Part shown: one piece after another, positions 43,041 through 54,053 of the stretch
How positions within the stretch are numbered: the stretch's first letter is position 1
Layout of the letters: each line of letters starts with the position of its first letter
Made by a program: the position numbers and the translations under genes
Source of the DNA: Chondrus crispus
Taxonomy: Eukaryota > Rhodophyta > Florideophyceae > Gigartinales > Gigartinaceae
DNA length: 64,000 nt
Reading direction: 5' to 3'
Assembly: GCF_000350225.1 (NCBI RefSeq)
Contig: NW_005179034.1
Location: 1 to 64,000 of the forward strand
The notes under the pieces: generated by a model
Told to the model about the DNA's origin: nothing
Seen by the model: only the letters and a program-made list of their open reading frames with translations
Database searches by the model: none

Positions 43041-43742
43041 TGTAGCATAAACACCCCCAGCGATAGGGGTGTATGCACAGTTCGACCGAGACCCCGTCCG
43101 ATCGGAAAGACGGGGGTGAAGCAGGACACCAGCTAACGGCACCGGGCAGCGGGCCCGAGTAGCGTGGTAGAGCGGGAACGGGGAGGACGCCGGTACGCGC
43201 GAGCGGTTCGACGCCTCGACGCCCCGGCGCGGTACTGGGTAACGATCCAGTACCGACGGGCGGAGGCGGAGCCGGCTCGTGGGCGTACCGCGCGCGTCCT
43301 CAACCCGCGCTCGGTGCCGCTTCTAAGGTAATTAGCGAGCGTTACCTTAGAAATAAGCGGGAAGTCGGACCTTGACGGTCGGTGGGTGACAAGTCCGTGC
43401 TTGTCTTCCTCCACCCCCGCCGGTCCGCTCCATATTTAATATACAAAACAATCTATCATAACACTACAGTACCGAGGTACTGTAGTGGGCTACTGTAGTG
43501 CAGGTCGGCCTGCACTGTAATACCGTCAGCTATGTCGAGGCTGACAGTACACGTATTACCCGTGGTGCGTGCGCGCTTCGTTCGCGCGTGGTACACGTGT
43601 GCACGTGTATGCGCGTGTCTCTTGTCCCCGTGGTGTACACGTGGACACGCGCGGTTGTACTGTAGAGCGTCGAGCTCTACAGTAGGGGATCCTGTTGTTG
43701 ATCCAATCTAACTAAAAAGCCCCCAGGGGGGGTTATACTACA
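43041..43742 (-). repeat. 5' LTR of element D (702 bp)
   Basis: Matches 32597-33298. The same primer-binding-like sequence as in A lies just inside (left of 43040). Confidence 0.92.
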
Positions 43743-43747
43743 CGCAA

Positions 43748-44017
43748 CTCTTCAATGCAGCGGGCGTAGACGCTGTCGGAGACGTCGATGCGGAGAGATG
43801 TCCGGACATGCTCGGTGTACTCGGCGATGCGATCGAACATCGCGCGAGCGCGTCCTTCGCAGAAGTCGGGCGACGGTTCGCGGTCCGGAGGACCTGGGTC
43901 GTCGTCGCCCACTTGGACGCGCAGCGCGGCCTCTCGCACATCCGCCGGCTCGGATCGGATCGAGGTCGGGTACTCGGCGCTCATCTCAACGCGTACGGAC
44001 GCGGAGATAAAGGACAA
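43748..44017 (-). pseudogene. gag: Gag of element B, N-terminal part
   Basis: Reads MSFISASVRVEMSAEYPTSI and continues with the same coiled-coil region as A's Gag, until element D interrupts it. The second Met aligns with the start used for A, so the true start may be the inner one. Confidence 0.85.
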
Positions 44018-44061
44018 CCTTCTCGGCGTGATCTTGAAGGTCTTCTAGGTCGGGAGACCAG

Positions 44062-44700
44062 TGTCGCATAAACACCCCACACACGGCGGAGGGGTGTTCG
44101 AGATGTTCGGCGGAAGACTCCGGATCGGCGTACCGAGGGTCTTGAACCAACCAACGCCACCGGAAGCGCGCCGGTAGCGGGTGGTAGAGCGTGATCGGCG
44201 GGGACGCGCGCGTCGGCGAGCGGATCGACGCCTCGACGCCCCGGAGCAGTACCGGTTGACGATCCGGTACTGACGGGCGGAGGCGGATCGCAGCTCGCCG
44301 CGGTGTCGCGCGCGTCCACTACCTGCTCGGTGATAACTCCTCGCGGAACGGTGGTGTGAGTAGAGTAAGCCGGGTGGTCGACCGTCGGTGGAGGGTTGCC
44401 TGTCCTGGTCCTCCCCGCCGGCGGTCGCTCCCTATATTTATTGTACAAGTTAATTATCCGTCTACAGTACAGTACGGACTGTACTGTAGTCGGCTTACTG
44501 TATACAGTGCGGGCCGGCCCGCACTGTTACGCTGTCAGCCGCGGGGGCTGACAGCATACGTGTGCTACACGTGGGGTACACGTGTTGGTGCGCGCGCGCT
44601 GTAAGTTATGCGTGCGCGCACGCTGTAAGGTCCGTACCTTACAGCGTTAGATCTTATTCTAAATGTAATGTATAGTACAGTAGCCGGCGGTTATGCTACA
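44062..44700 (-). repeat. 5' LTR of element B (639 bp)
   Basis: Matches 14051-14687 with about 20 differences. The primer-binding-like TGGTCTCCC on the minus strand starts at 44060, one base inside. Confidence 0.9.
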
Positions 44701-44705
44701 GTCAA

Positions 44706-45409
44706 GGCCGTACAAGTCCCAGTCAAAGCCCCGTAGGGTGCGCCAATTGCTGCAGAACACCTCGCATCTGCGGTACAAGCGCCTGCAAAGAACCCCAGCG
44801 ATGCGAGAACGCCATGAAAAACAACGCCTAACATGGTCTATGGAGAAGATGACTTGGACGCGCTCTCAGTGGGAAAGGATCGTGTGGTCCGATGAAAAGA
44901 AAATTAATTTGGACGGACCTGACGGGCTGGCGTACAAATGGCATGATTTGCCGGGAGAGAAGCACTGGTTTTCGAAGCGCCACAGCGGAGGAGGCAGCGT
45001 CATGGTTTGGGGTTTTTTTGCAGGCCAGAGAAAGTCATCTCTAGTGATACTGAGTGGAACTTAGAACGGCATCAAGTATGTCGACACATGACGAGAGCAT
45101 TTGCTTCCTTTTGCGGACGACCTTCCCCTTAATTGGACCTTTATGCAAGATGGAGCGCCTCGCTACCGGTCGTCGGTGGCAAAAGCTTGGCTCAGAGACT
45201 ATTTTGTAAATGTTCTTGACTGGCCTGCGTATTCTCCGGACCTCAACCCAATCGAGAATCTGTGGGGGAGACTGGTCAGAAAGGTTTATGCCAATCAACG
45301 GCAGTTTGAGGACAGTAACTCTCTCGTGGACTGTATCGTCGCAGCTTGGAACAATTTATCAACTGAAACGCTGGAATCCTGGTCAACTCGATGCAGAAAC
45401 GCTGCATAG
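44706..45409 (+). pseudogene. Tc1/mariner transposase, catalytic part
   Basis: The DDE catalytic domain is readable: first Asp in WSDEKKINLDGPDG, second in FMQDGAP, and Glu in YSPDLNPIENLWG, the DD34E signature of Tc1-type transposases. Two in-frame stops near 45062 and 45089 and an indel close to the B insertion make it non-functional. The N-terminal part is at 13797-14050. Confidence 0.88.
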
Positions 45410-45483
45410 ACGTCGTACAAGCTAGGGGTAAAAGATAGACACTAAACGTGAACGGTTTTGTCTTTGCGAGGGTCACAGTTAGC

Positions 45484-45685
45484 ATTCTTTCAAAGTGTTT
45501 CTATTTTTTGCCGGGGGTTCTGCACGTTTTCTATCATAACGCAGAATATATTAAATCTTTTGCAAAACGGACAACGGGATTGGTGTCAGCGTCGCTTGTG
45601 CCAGCGGTGCTGCAGCCCTTTTCGAACATAAAGAAATACTTCTATCTGGACATTCACAAACCCAACATGTGCTATATTTTTTGCA
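45484..45685 (-). repeat. Right terminal inverted repeat of the Tc1/mariner element
   Basis: Reverse complement of 13472-13670 with substitutions. The bases beyond 45685 to about 45760 show only weak similarity to the outer left side. Confidence 0.75.
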
Positions 45686-45932
45686 ACTACTGTATTTACA
45701 ACCGCAGTAAAACATTAAGGCACCCCAATTCTTTGTATTGTTTGACAAAGACGCTTCTGTGACGTGGCACATGACCTGTCATGCCCATTTGGCCTTCCCG
45801 CCAACTTCATTACCGGTACAGCGGCTTGGCCGCGAGTTCGGATGCCGGGGTTTCCTCCGGGATGCCATGTTGGATTTGTCAACGCGAGGCAATAGTTTTA
45901 CCCTTTATAAGTAAACGTCATCTACTTACAAA

Positions 45933-46610
45933 TGTAGTATAACGCCCCCTGGGGCTTTTTAGTTAGATTAGATCAACACCGGGATCCAATACTGTAGAGC
46001 CCGATGCTCTACAGTACTACCGCGCGTGGCCACGTGTACCCCTCGGGCAAGGCCCACGGATGTACACGTGTACGCGGGTACCGCGCGGAACGGAAGCACG
46101 CGCACACGTGTACTGTCAGCCACGGTGACTGACAGTATTACAGTACGGTCCGATCTGTACTACAGTAGTCCACTACAGTACTTTGGTACTGCAGTGTTAT
46201 AGATTGTTTTGTATATTAAATATGGAGCGGACTGGCGGCGGTGGAAGAGGATAAGCAGGGACTTGTCCACGACCTACCGCCAAGTTCAGTCCACCCAGCT
46301 TATTCTAACGACGCGCTTTCGTCTTCGCGCTCGTTAAACGGGACTAAGCGGGTAGGGGACACACGCGTACGCGCGCCAGCCTAGATCCGCCTCCGCCCGT
46401 CAGCACTGGAACGTTACCCAGCGCTGCTCAGGGGCGTCGAGGCGTAGGTCGGCCCGCGCGTACGCTCGCCCCCGACCGTCCCGCTCTACCACGCTACCAG
46501 GGCCCGCTTCCCTGTCTCGTTAGCTGGTGCTTCACCCGTCTTCCCGTTCGAACGGGGTCTATGTCGGACTGCGCATACACCCTCAGTTGACTGGGGGTGT
46601 CTATGCTACA
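45933..46610 (+). repeat. Solo LTR of the D family (678 bp)
   Basis: Runs from tgtagtataacg to ctatgctaca, is flanked by acaaa on both sides (45928-45932, 46611-46615), and matches the reverse complement of D's LTR throughout, so its sense is plus. No internal sequence is present, as left by recombination between two LTRs. Confidence 0.9.
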
Positions 46611-46742
46611 ACAAACTTGAGACTTCTCTCTCTCACCATTCCCTCACCCTCATTGTTTTCAACCTACCAACACAGCACCCCATTCTAACCTAAGTCTGTA
46701 TTTTTTCCTCACGCCGCACCCTCTCTTACGAGCTCAGGGATC

Positions 46743-47713
46743 ATGGTTTCTGTCGGACGTTTGACCAATAAGTCGCTGGCTGTGCGCATGCTGCGTTCGA
46801 AGTTTGAGAAGGGGGAGGTCACCGGAGGTGAGTCACCGAAAGCTGTTTGGGAATCAGATGCGGTATTCCAAAAGCACAAGCGGAGAAATTTTCGTACCTG
46901 CTACAACGCCATGCGTATAGAATTTGGAAGCAAAAAAATGATGAGAGGTAAGCCTAACTGGGAGTGTGACATTTACATATGATTTATGATTGATATGTTT
47001 AACATTCATTTGTCAAACTAATTTTTCTGTATTGTAAAGGCGTTGAGGCCGAAGAATCTCGCGACAGTGTGGCCCTTGACCGATGTTGTAGTGCCACAGA
47101 GGGGCCTGGTTCGGCCTGTAAACGACGGGCGTCGGCCGTATTGGTGGATGACGATGAGGAGAGTGACGAGGAAGAAATGGATACTGGCGCTGGCGCGGAG
47201 CTGACTGCGGGAGAACTAGCATTTAAGCCATTGTTCATGATCTCTGGGTGGATTGAACGATCTAAATTGACTAGGCGTTTGTGCGTGGCGATTATCTTGT
47301 CATCTGGAGTCGGCTCTGGTGATTCTACTATTACAGTGGTAGATGGAGGGCATTTTTACAACTTGCTGTACGATGGCCGAAGCCTCTTGTAGATGTTTTA
47401 ATTATGCATCGTTGGAAACTATCTAATCCGAGCAGTGGATTTATGGCCTACCATCCCTCAGTTATAGGATTCGAGTCAGCTTTAAGCGAACTCCAGAAGA
47501 GGTGTTCTGATGCTGTGGAGTCTATTGCCAGGATATCTTCACCGTAACGTTGACGATCCCGAACGGTTCGAGGTAATCACGCAGGTAGTTTCGAAAAGCA
47601 ACCTATCTTTCAAGGAAGGAGGTAGGACCAAAATGCTGTACGTCGACCTAAAGGCTGCGGCAGTGGATGAGTACGGTGTAGTGGCTGATACTGAGGAGTT
47701 TACTGAAGTATAA
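46743..47713 (+). pseudogene. Small spliced gene of unknown function, frame broken in the 3' part
   Basis: Exon 1 (46743-46947) encodes MVSVGRLTNKSLAVRMLRSKF and a basic KAVWESDAVFQKHKRRNFRTCYN block. A 92-base intron follows (46948-47039, GTAAGC donor, TTTTTCTG tract, AAG acceptor), and exon 2 continues in phase with an acidic DDDEESDEEEMD stretch to a stop at 47390-47392. Reading on in other frames gives plausible protein (MHRWKLSNPSSGFMAYHPSV, then DDPERFEVITQVVSKSNLSF to 47713), so either more introns exist or the gene has frameshifts. A pyrimidine-rich leader with CA steps precedes the ATG. I do not recognise the family. It begins 130 bases after the solo LTR. Confidence 0.5.
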
Positions 47714-48110
47714 AAGAGCTCAACATGTTTAGAAATAGGTTGCGGTAGAGTGTGGTTTGTTTGGAACTTGTATTGCCAAATATCGAGTTTTCTCGGATCC
47801 CCCAGTGAAAGTATCTTAAGAGCGTCTCCACCAATGCTGATGATGAGGTCCAATTCAATATTTGGACAAATGTTTGAGAGTGATGGCACCACACCGGCAT
47901 AGAAGTTTCAATCCATTTTTTGGACTTGGATTGGACCGAAAATTTGGAGCACAGGATTTCGGTCCAAAAACGGGTTATTTGGATCAAGATGAACCGCTCC
48001 AACTGGCATCTCCAATCTAAAACAATAATCTGAGTCGCGATTCTCCTGACATGATCTGGATCTGTGGTATCACAGCCCAGATTTGTAATTTGTACAGCAC
48101 CCGCCGCGGC
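47714..48110. other. Intergenic, nothing recognised
   Basis: AT-richer stretch with no ORF of recognisable content and no repeat that I can see. Confidence 0.4.
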
Positions 48111-48215
48111 GGGTGCCTTACAGGCGCGCGACTACACGTGCGCCTTACAGGCGAATGGACTACACGTGTGCCTTACAGGCGGACGAACTACACGTGGGCA
48201 TTACAGGCAGATGAC
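48111..48215. repeat. About 29-bp tandem repeat, 3.5 copies
   Basis: The unit contains ccttacaggcg and actacacgtg, seen four times with a few substitutions. Confidence 0.75.
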
Positions 48216-48449
48216 GTACTGTATACATTACAGCCCGGAGGTTGTATATGACAAGGTACAGTAGTAATGGCATAGTACAGTGCATTGCACAATAGAGTAC
48301 AGCAGTACAGTAGGATGGACAATGTCCAAAACCACGCGACCTCGCCTATTTAAGCGACGGCGCCGGGCAATGACAGTAAACAGTCAAGGATCTTTTGGGA
48401 ACGGATTTCCTTCGACGGTGCGACATCGCGGGTCAAGACAAGCCTCTGA

Positions 48450-48930
48450 CTTAGGCGACATTGTCGGCATCTGTCTTTCGACGTTTCCCTGGCTCTATTG
48501 CCTTTACCATTTCCTTCTCCTTTCCTCCGTCGTTGCGACTACGCGGGTTAGGACTAGCCTCTAACCTCGGCGTATTACTGTCGCTCGACGTTTCTATTGT
48601 TTTCCTTTTTCCTCTGTCGTTGCGACCACGCGGGCTAAGACTAGTCTCTAGCCTAGGCGTTTCTCTGTCGCTCGACGTTTCTACTGTTTTCCTTTTTCCT
48701 CTGTCGTTGCGACCACGCGGGCTAAGACTAGCCTCTAGCCTAGGCGTTTCTCTGTCGCTCGACGTTTCTACTGTTTTCCCTATTATACTTTTCCATCTGT
48801 CATTGCGACTACGCGGGCTAAGACTAGCCCCTACCCTGGGCGTATTACTGTCGCACGACCTATTTCTCTCTCCCTACATTGTGACGATTGTCAAGTCGCG
48901 GACTTCGGCAAGCCTCTAACCTTGGCGGCA
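48450..48930. repeat. 87-bp minisatellite, about 5 copies
   Basis: The landmark gttgcgac recurs at 48532, 48619 and 48706 (87 bases apart), then at about 48802 after a 9-base insertion, with a degenerate last copy. The unit equals 29 codons, and one plus-strand frame (48461-48919) is open across all copies with the repeating peptide LSLRPRGLRL. Whether it is translated is not known. Confidence 0.8.
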
Positions 48931-50795
48931 CTATTGACATCTGTCCCGCTCGTTCCCTCTAGGAGTTTACGCTACTCGGGGCTCCGCCAGTTTCTGACAA
49001 TAGTCTGTAGGCTCGGGTTCAACCCTGTTTTGTGTGTTCTTACACCACCCCTTCCAGTGCTGGTCCCATTCCGGGTCCGCACTTCGACCAGTGCGTCGTG
49101 CTTTTACAGTCGGCCGACGTACTTCCCCTTTGCTCTACCACCGTCCCTGTGGTGCAATGTGCCTGACAGGCCGCGATCACAGTCCGACGGTCAAACAAAA
49201 AGAAGAAAAACAGCAACAGAAACAACCACTGCCGATGGCACTCGCTACGGAGCGTTCGAGACTCCCTTTCCCCTTCTGTGGGCTTGCGGCCCACAGTAGC
49301 TCGACTCCGACGGGGGGGAGGGTAAGGAATGATGCCCGGCCCGGGAGGATTGTGGTGGTAGAGACTTGTGAAGACTTGAGTGCTCGGCGAGTGCGGGTTG
49401 GGATTGTGTACGAGAATGTAACCGCGGTTCGCTGGGTTGTAAGGCCAAAGCTCGACGAGCGTCTTCAGCACCTTGCCTATAATTCAAGGTCTTCGACGGG
49501 GGCTCGATTGGCACTACCCGACGGGAACGTAACTATGTAGCAACGCTACGACCAACCTGTTGCCCGATGGCAGAACACCGACACCAATTCTATCGCAATC
49601 GCAGCTGATGGCACCAACACTATCTTGTATGACAAGACCTTCGAAGGAGTCGTCGTTGCAACAGCCTTCCGACGGAACAGGACACTGTAGCAGCGCTACG
49701 ACCTACGTGCAGCCCGATGGCAGTCACACCAACACCGGATCGGTCGCGACCGACTCCAATGGAATCAACACAATGAAAGGAAAAATAGATGGGGAGATAG
49801 AAAAGGAGTGGTATTAGAGATAGAAAAGGTAAAAGGATAAGGAAAGGGCACACCGAGCAATAGAGGATGTCGTTAGCATCGTAGAAGTGAAGCGCGTCGC
49901 GTGAACGGAAGCGGTTTTCGACGAAGGCGAGATAAAACTCCGGCAACTCGGGTTACCTTTACTGAATTTGTGGCCCATGGGCTAAGTTATATATCGCCCC
50001 GCCGAAGCCCCTGCAGTAGCTCGGGGCGCTAGATCCTATCTAATCTAATGTCAGCTAAATAATTGGTAACTAAATTAAAACAAATAATTAAAATAATACT
50101 GTGCAAACATTCACACGTGTGTCCCCCAATCCGGAATACTTTGTCATACCTTATTGGTTTCCTTTTGTTCCACCCCCTGTAGAGCCCATTATTGCACTAC
50201 AGTCCCGATCTACCGCGGGACACCCCCTATTGGTTGTTACCTCTTCCTCGAGCTAGCTCATAGCTGGCGACCGCCACTATACTACAGGATCGTCATTTCC
50301 CACATACAATGGCTTGCCGCCAACACGAAGCGAGACTGTAGTACTGACATTTTTTCCGGAATGGGAGGGAGCCAGGCAAAAATTAGAGTGCACCAGTGAG
50401 GAAAGGTGCCACCGGGCCGAACATCCATTCCAAAAGAATATGGACGATCTTTTGGAGAGGTTCAAAGATTGAATATGGTCGACCAGCAATAGCCAATCGC
50501 AGCAATAGAAAATTTGGACCCTGTCTGATTGGGACGACACCGGTGGAGACGTTCTACCCCTCCCTGGAGGCTTAAATATGGACAACTTTCATTTTTTTAA
50601 ACCAAAATACCTTTATAACAAGGATCAGCCCTGATAACGGCACTGTTGTCATCCGGAGACAACTACGCATCTAAAGCACCTGACAGGAGTGCTTTTAAAC
50701 AGCACGCAGACCACAGCGCAAACTTTTACAGAGTCTCGATGTTCAACGGTCAATTTCCGACATCATTTTTATGACCGACAAAGCATTGCGGCCTC
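48931..50795. other. Intergenic with weak internal repeats
   Basis: 49535-49740 holds two imperfect copies of a segment beginning tgtagca(a/g)cgctacgacc. Short ORFs are present on both strands without known content. No gene is supported. Confidence 0.4.
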
Positions 50796-53308
50796 CTACG
50801 CCCTGGCTACAGCGCATTGTATATCACCGAGGAGTTCCTCGACGACTGCTCGCGAAACCTTTGCCATGCCCTTCTTTAAGCAACCCTTGACGGGCGTCCT
50901 CTCATGGCCTGAACTCCCAGGCAAAATCGCATCCGTTGGCGCTTTTCGCACTCTGCGACGTTTGTCAGCCATGTCATCGCGCTCTCTCTGTCGTGCTTCC
51001 CGCTTCTGCTTGCGCTCAACATCACGCAACGCTTTCTTCTCTGCCTTTTTTTGTTGTCTGGACTCTCGTTGCAGTTTATTGTTGAGCTGTATTTTCCTTT
51101 TCTGTTCAGCATCAGCTTTTTTAAGAAGACAACTGTAGTATAACGACGGACGCGCGCGCGGGGAGATTATTAACAGTGCGGCCGTGCACGGTGGACACGT
51201 GGGCGGGTGTGCCCACGTGCAGGGAGCGCGCGCGTGCCGAGCGGTTGTAATCTGGCGTACGTGTACAGTAGTGCACGTGTCGGCCAAGCGGTAGTCTGCC
51301 AGTATTACGCGTGTACGCTAGCACACGTGGCATCTGTGGGGTAGTCTGTAAGCAGCGCGTGTGTACAGTAGTACACACGTGTAGCTGCAGTGTCCCCGCG
51401 GTAATTAGGAATTGAGGCGCTAGCTTTTTAATTGTGTACAGTACCCGGCACGCACTAGGCGGCAGGTACTGTACTGCTGTATACTGGGACAGGTGTCCGA
51501 GGCGTCCCTCTGAGGGGTTAAGACCTGACACCCGTCCCCACCAGTAAACTGGGGCAAGCTCGCCCCCGTCCCTTTCGCGCCTATATACGTCCGTTTCGGT
51601 TGCCTATCGCGCGCGCTGGCTTCTAACCCGTTACCGGTCGCTCCCGTTCACGCACCACGGGGCGACTGCGCGTAACCGGCCAGTGAGCCACTCCCTTTTC
51701 GTGAGCTCGTCTGATCGGTTCAATTAGCGCGTCGCGTCCACGCCGCGTGCTCCCTCGCAGTAGCCTCCGCCTCTCAACCAACCCAGGGCGGAGTGGAGTT
51801 ATACCACAACAACTTACATCTCTCAAAATTTCTTCAGCTGACTTGTTTTGAGAGACTAGTGCTTGGACCCGCTGTAACGTGTCTTTATCCCGACTTCGAT
51901 GAAGCACTTCAATTATCGGTGCTGAGGTACCACTCTTCTCAATTCTTTCCAGCTGTTTCCTGGCTTCACGCGTAGCAAGATCTTTCCGAGTTGCGAAACG
52001 TTCCGGAAAGTGCGGATTGAAGGGATAGAGACCTGTGGCATGAAAAGAATGAGTTATGTCATCTGTCGTGATTTGCCTCAAGGCATACACTGCGCACATC
52101 AAAATAAATCGCACGCTTTGAGTGTCGGCAATTACAGACTTATTAAAGTCATCTGGCAGGGTTTGCATGGCACTTTTGAACCGTTTGTTAACTTTTTGGT
52201 CGCATGGTTGAAGAAAATGTGACGTATTAGCCGGGGATAGCACAATCTCACAGCAATTCGTCACACTATGTTCGAGCCAAGTGAGGCCATTTCGAGAAGA
52301 ATGGCCGTCGATACACACAACGTAGTGTTGATTATTGGGAAGAATGGAGCTGACAAAATTGTTCAAGTGCGCCATGAAGCATGGAAGAATTTCCATGTCC
52401 ATTGACCCGTTCTCGCTGCACTTAATAACCCTATCGGAAGGAAACCAGTTGTCTTTCGTGAAAGGCCTGCATATTTCGCCGCTCATTTTGTAGACATCTG
52501 GAACAGGATCCAACCAATTGGACATGACATATTTTCCTGCCACGATGAAGAATGGCGGCGAAATTTTTCCAGAGGCGGAGACAGCAACAACAGCTGTTAT
52601 GTGTCTCCCAGTCCCTGCGGTCTTTTTTGCTTTTTTAAATCTCCCATGGTGAGTGTCGGAGGCACCAAAAACCTTGACGCGATTACCGAATGTTGTGTCA
52701 ACTGCCGTTTCATCCAAGTTCCACAGTCTGTCCCCATTAGTCAGCACACCAGGGTGCCTTGAATCTACCTCACTAAGCAAGCACATCAAAGTAATCCTTA
52801 ACATGGTCATAATTTTCTCCCTTGAACTTGACTTTGTCTTTATTTTCGTTTGATCGATATGTTATTGAGCGATTTCGCGACCGAAAAGATCGCACTGCTG
52901 AAGATGATGGCAGGCCGTTCTTCCAACCCTTTCGGCCGTCATTGGCCATTTTTGACATCACACTTCGTAATCCATTCACATCAAAAGCGAATCCTTTTTT
53001 GCCAGCTTATATCAAACGCTCGCAAACGATTTTTCTTCCGACGCACTGAGTACTGTTGGCCTTCCAGCACTGGAGCGCTTCTTGTCGCTTAAGATTTTTT
53101 CGAGTTCACGCGTCTGGTTGCGGGTTATGAGGTCTTTAAGATTGCCCACAGTTGATTTGTAGATGCCTGTGGCAATGGCAATTTTTCGGATTGGCAAGTT
53201 TGTGGTTTTGAGTAGCTGGATGGCTTTTTTCTTCGATTCCAGCCGTTTGGTGGATAATTGCTGTGCATCTGTTGCCGTCCTAGTCTGTCGCCGCATAGAT
53301 AGTGGCAT
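50796..53308 (-). pseudogene. pogo/CENP-B-type transposase, broken and split by a solo LTR
   Basis: From ATG 53308 the N-terminal part has a psq-type helix-turn-helix (KRLESKKKAIQLL...IRKIAIATGIYKSTVGNLK). A TGA and a frameshift at a run of A near 53000 break it. A second DNA-binding-like segment lies at 52979-52773. The DDE_1-type catalytic core starts near 52780: NLDETAVDT, YVVCIDGHSSRNG, and SHFLQPCDQKVNKRFK with the third acidic residue. At 51808-51134 a solo LTR interrupts the frame. Beyond it the frame continues into a Lys/Arg/Glu-rich tail (QKKAEKKALRDVERKQKRE) ending at 50796. Domain order and motifs fit pogo or jerky-like transposases. No terminal repeats were found. Confidence 0.82.
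51134..51808 (+). repeat. Solo LTR of the C family (675 bp)
   Basis: Runs from tgtagtataacg to gttataccaca with acaac on both sides (51129-51133, 51809-51813). The 51485-51600 region matches the C LTR (gggacaggtgtcc, ggggttaagacc). It shows that the C family has been active at other sites and earlier. Confidence 0.88.
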
Positions 53309-53704
53309 TGTGAACAGTGCGGAGAAGGCTGATATGGAAAATTTGGGTTGTAGACAAATTGGAAGATGGGAGTGGAAGTGGGTGTGGGAAAGGCGGTTGT
53401 CTGTTTGAACGCGTTTGAATGATGTGAAAGGGCGGGAGTTTTTGGGCGGTTTCCTGTTTATAAGCCTTGTCAAGTGCTAACGTACGGCGCCACTTGGGCA
53501 ACTTCTGTGGGTTGTTTATACTAGTGTCTAGACGACCGGCAATTTGACTCATATGAGGTCACCCTTGACCTCATATGAGGTCAAATGCTCTACAGTAAAA
53601 TTTAAACAAAATTTAAGATTTTCGCAAGTATAGAACAAAAGGAGCACAATTTTTACGAAGTAGAACTTTGAACGACTATAAAGACAACTATAAACGACTA
53701 GTTA

Positions 53705-53790
53705 GTAACTGACAAGCCAGCTCAGTGGTCTGCAAGGATCGCTGAGTCTTAGAGGCCGGGGTTCAACTCCTCGCTGAGCACTTTAGTGGT
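53705..53790 (+). ncRNA. tRNA-like sequence with A box and B box
   Basis: CCAGCTCAGTGG (53717-53728) fits a polymerase III A box and GGTTCAACTCC (53760-53770) fits a B box, with the spacing of a tRNA. A D-stem GCTC/GAGT can be drawn, but the loop is about 20 nt. Acceptor pairing is poor, so this is more likely a tRNA-derived SINE head or pseudogene than a working tRNA. Confidence 0.4.
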
Positions 53791-53829
53791 CGAAAAATCC
53801 CTTCGGGGATCTCGATGGTTCTTGTTCGT

Positions 53830-53924
53830 GACCTGCAGCCCAGGACGCTTTATAGCGCCCACTCATACATGAGATTGAATACGGTGACATCTCATAAAGG
53901 GGCATTCCGACACGGCTGCAGGTC
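53830..53924. other. Three-way-junction-like fold after the tRNA-like sequence
   Basis: GACCTGCAGCC (53830-53840) pairs with GGCTGCAGGTC (53914-53924). It encloses two hairpins: CGCTTTATAGCG (53846-53857) and ATGAGAT/ATCTCAT (about 53869-53895). The family is unknown. Confidence 0.45.
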
Positions 53925-54053
53925 TTCCAAGCAAGTCTTTAGACGCAGGATAGAACCATAGGGGGCAAAAGGAGTTTTTTATCTCTTTTTGCTCTATTTT
54001 ACTAAAATGCTGACCCATTTAGTCAGTTTTAAAGGCCTAGAACGCTTTAAGCA

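Larger units (their letters stand above)
32597..43742 (-). mobile_element. LTR retrotransposon D inserted in gag of B
   Basis: LTRs of 702 bases (32597-33298 and 43041-43742) differ at about ten places, and the element is flanked by cgcaa (32592-32596, 43743-43747). Gag and pol are on the minus strand, the same strand as B. Its 3' region keeps the hairpin array and the 71-nt fold, but the long convergent ORF of A and B is missing; only a pyrimidine-rich leader-like stretch remains near the LTR. Pol is nearly intact, with two nonsense codons. Confidence 0.93.
14051..44700 (-). mobile_element. LTR retrotransposon B, with C and D nested inside
   Basis: LTRs at 14051-14687 and 44062-44700 are flanked by the five-base duplication gtcaa (14046-14050 and 44701-44705). 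Gag and pol are on the minus strand and broken by frameshifts and stops. A plus-strand convergent ORF lies next to the left LTR. Element C is inserted in the 3' region and element D in gag. Without C and D the element is about 13.8 kb. The LTRs differ at roughly 20 places by eye, so B is the oldest of the three. Confidence 0.93.
13472..45685 (+). mobile_element. Tc1/mariner element split by retrotransposon B
   Basis: Inverted repeats of about 200 bases flank the unit: 13472-13670 and 45484-45685 match as reverse complements (shared blocks such as gcaaaaaatatagcacatg and the stretch around ttctgcgttatgatag). Between them the transposase is cut at 14050 by element B. Outer boundaries could extend a little further, as similarity fades gradually; a TA duplication was not confirmed. 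Original size without the insertion is about 1.6 kb. Confidence 0.8.

Noticed and set aside
48111..48930. CRISPR-like array
   Set aside because: The units are contiguous tandem repeats without unique spacers, and the genome is eukaryotic.
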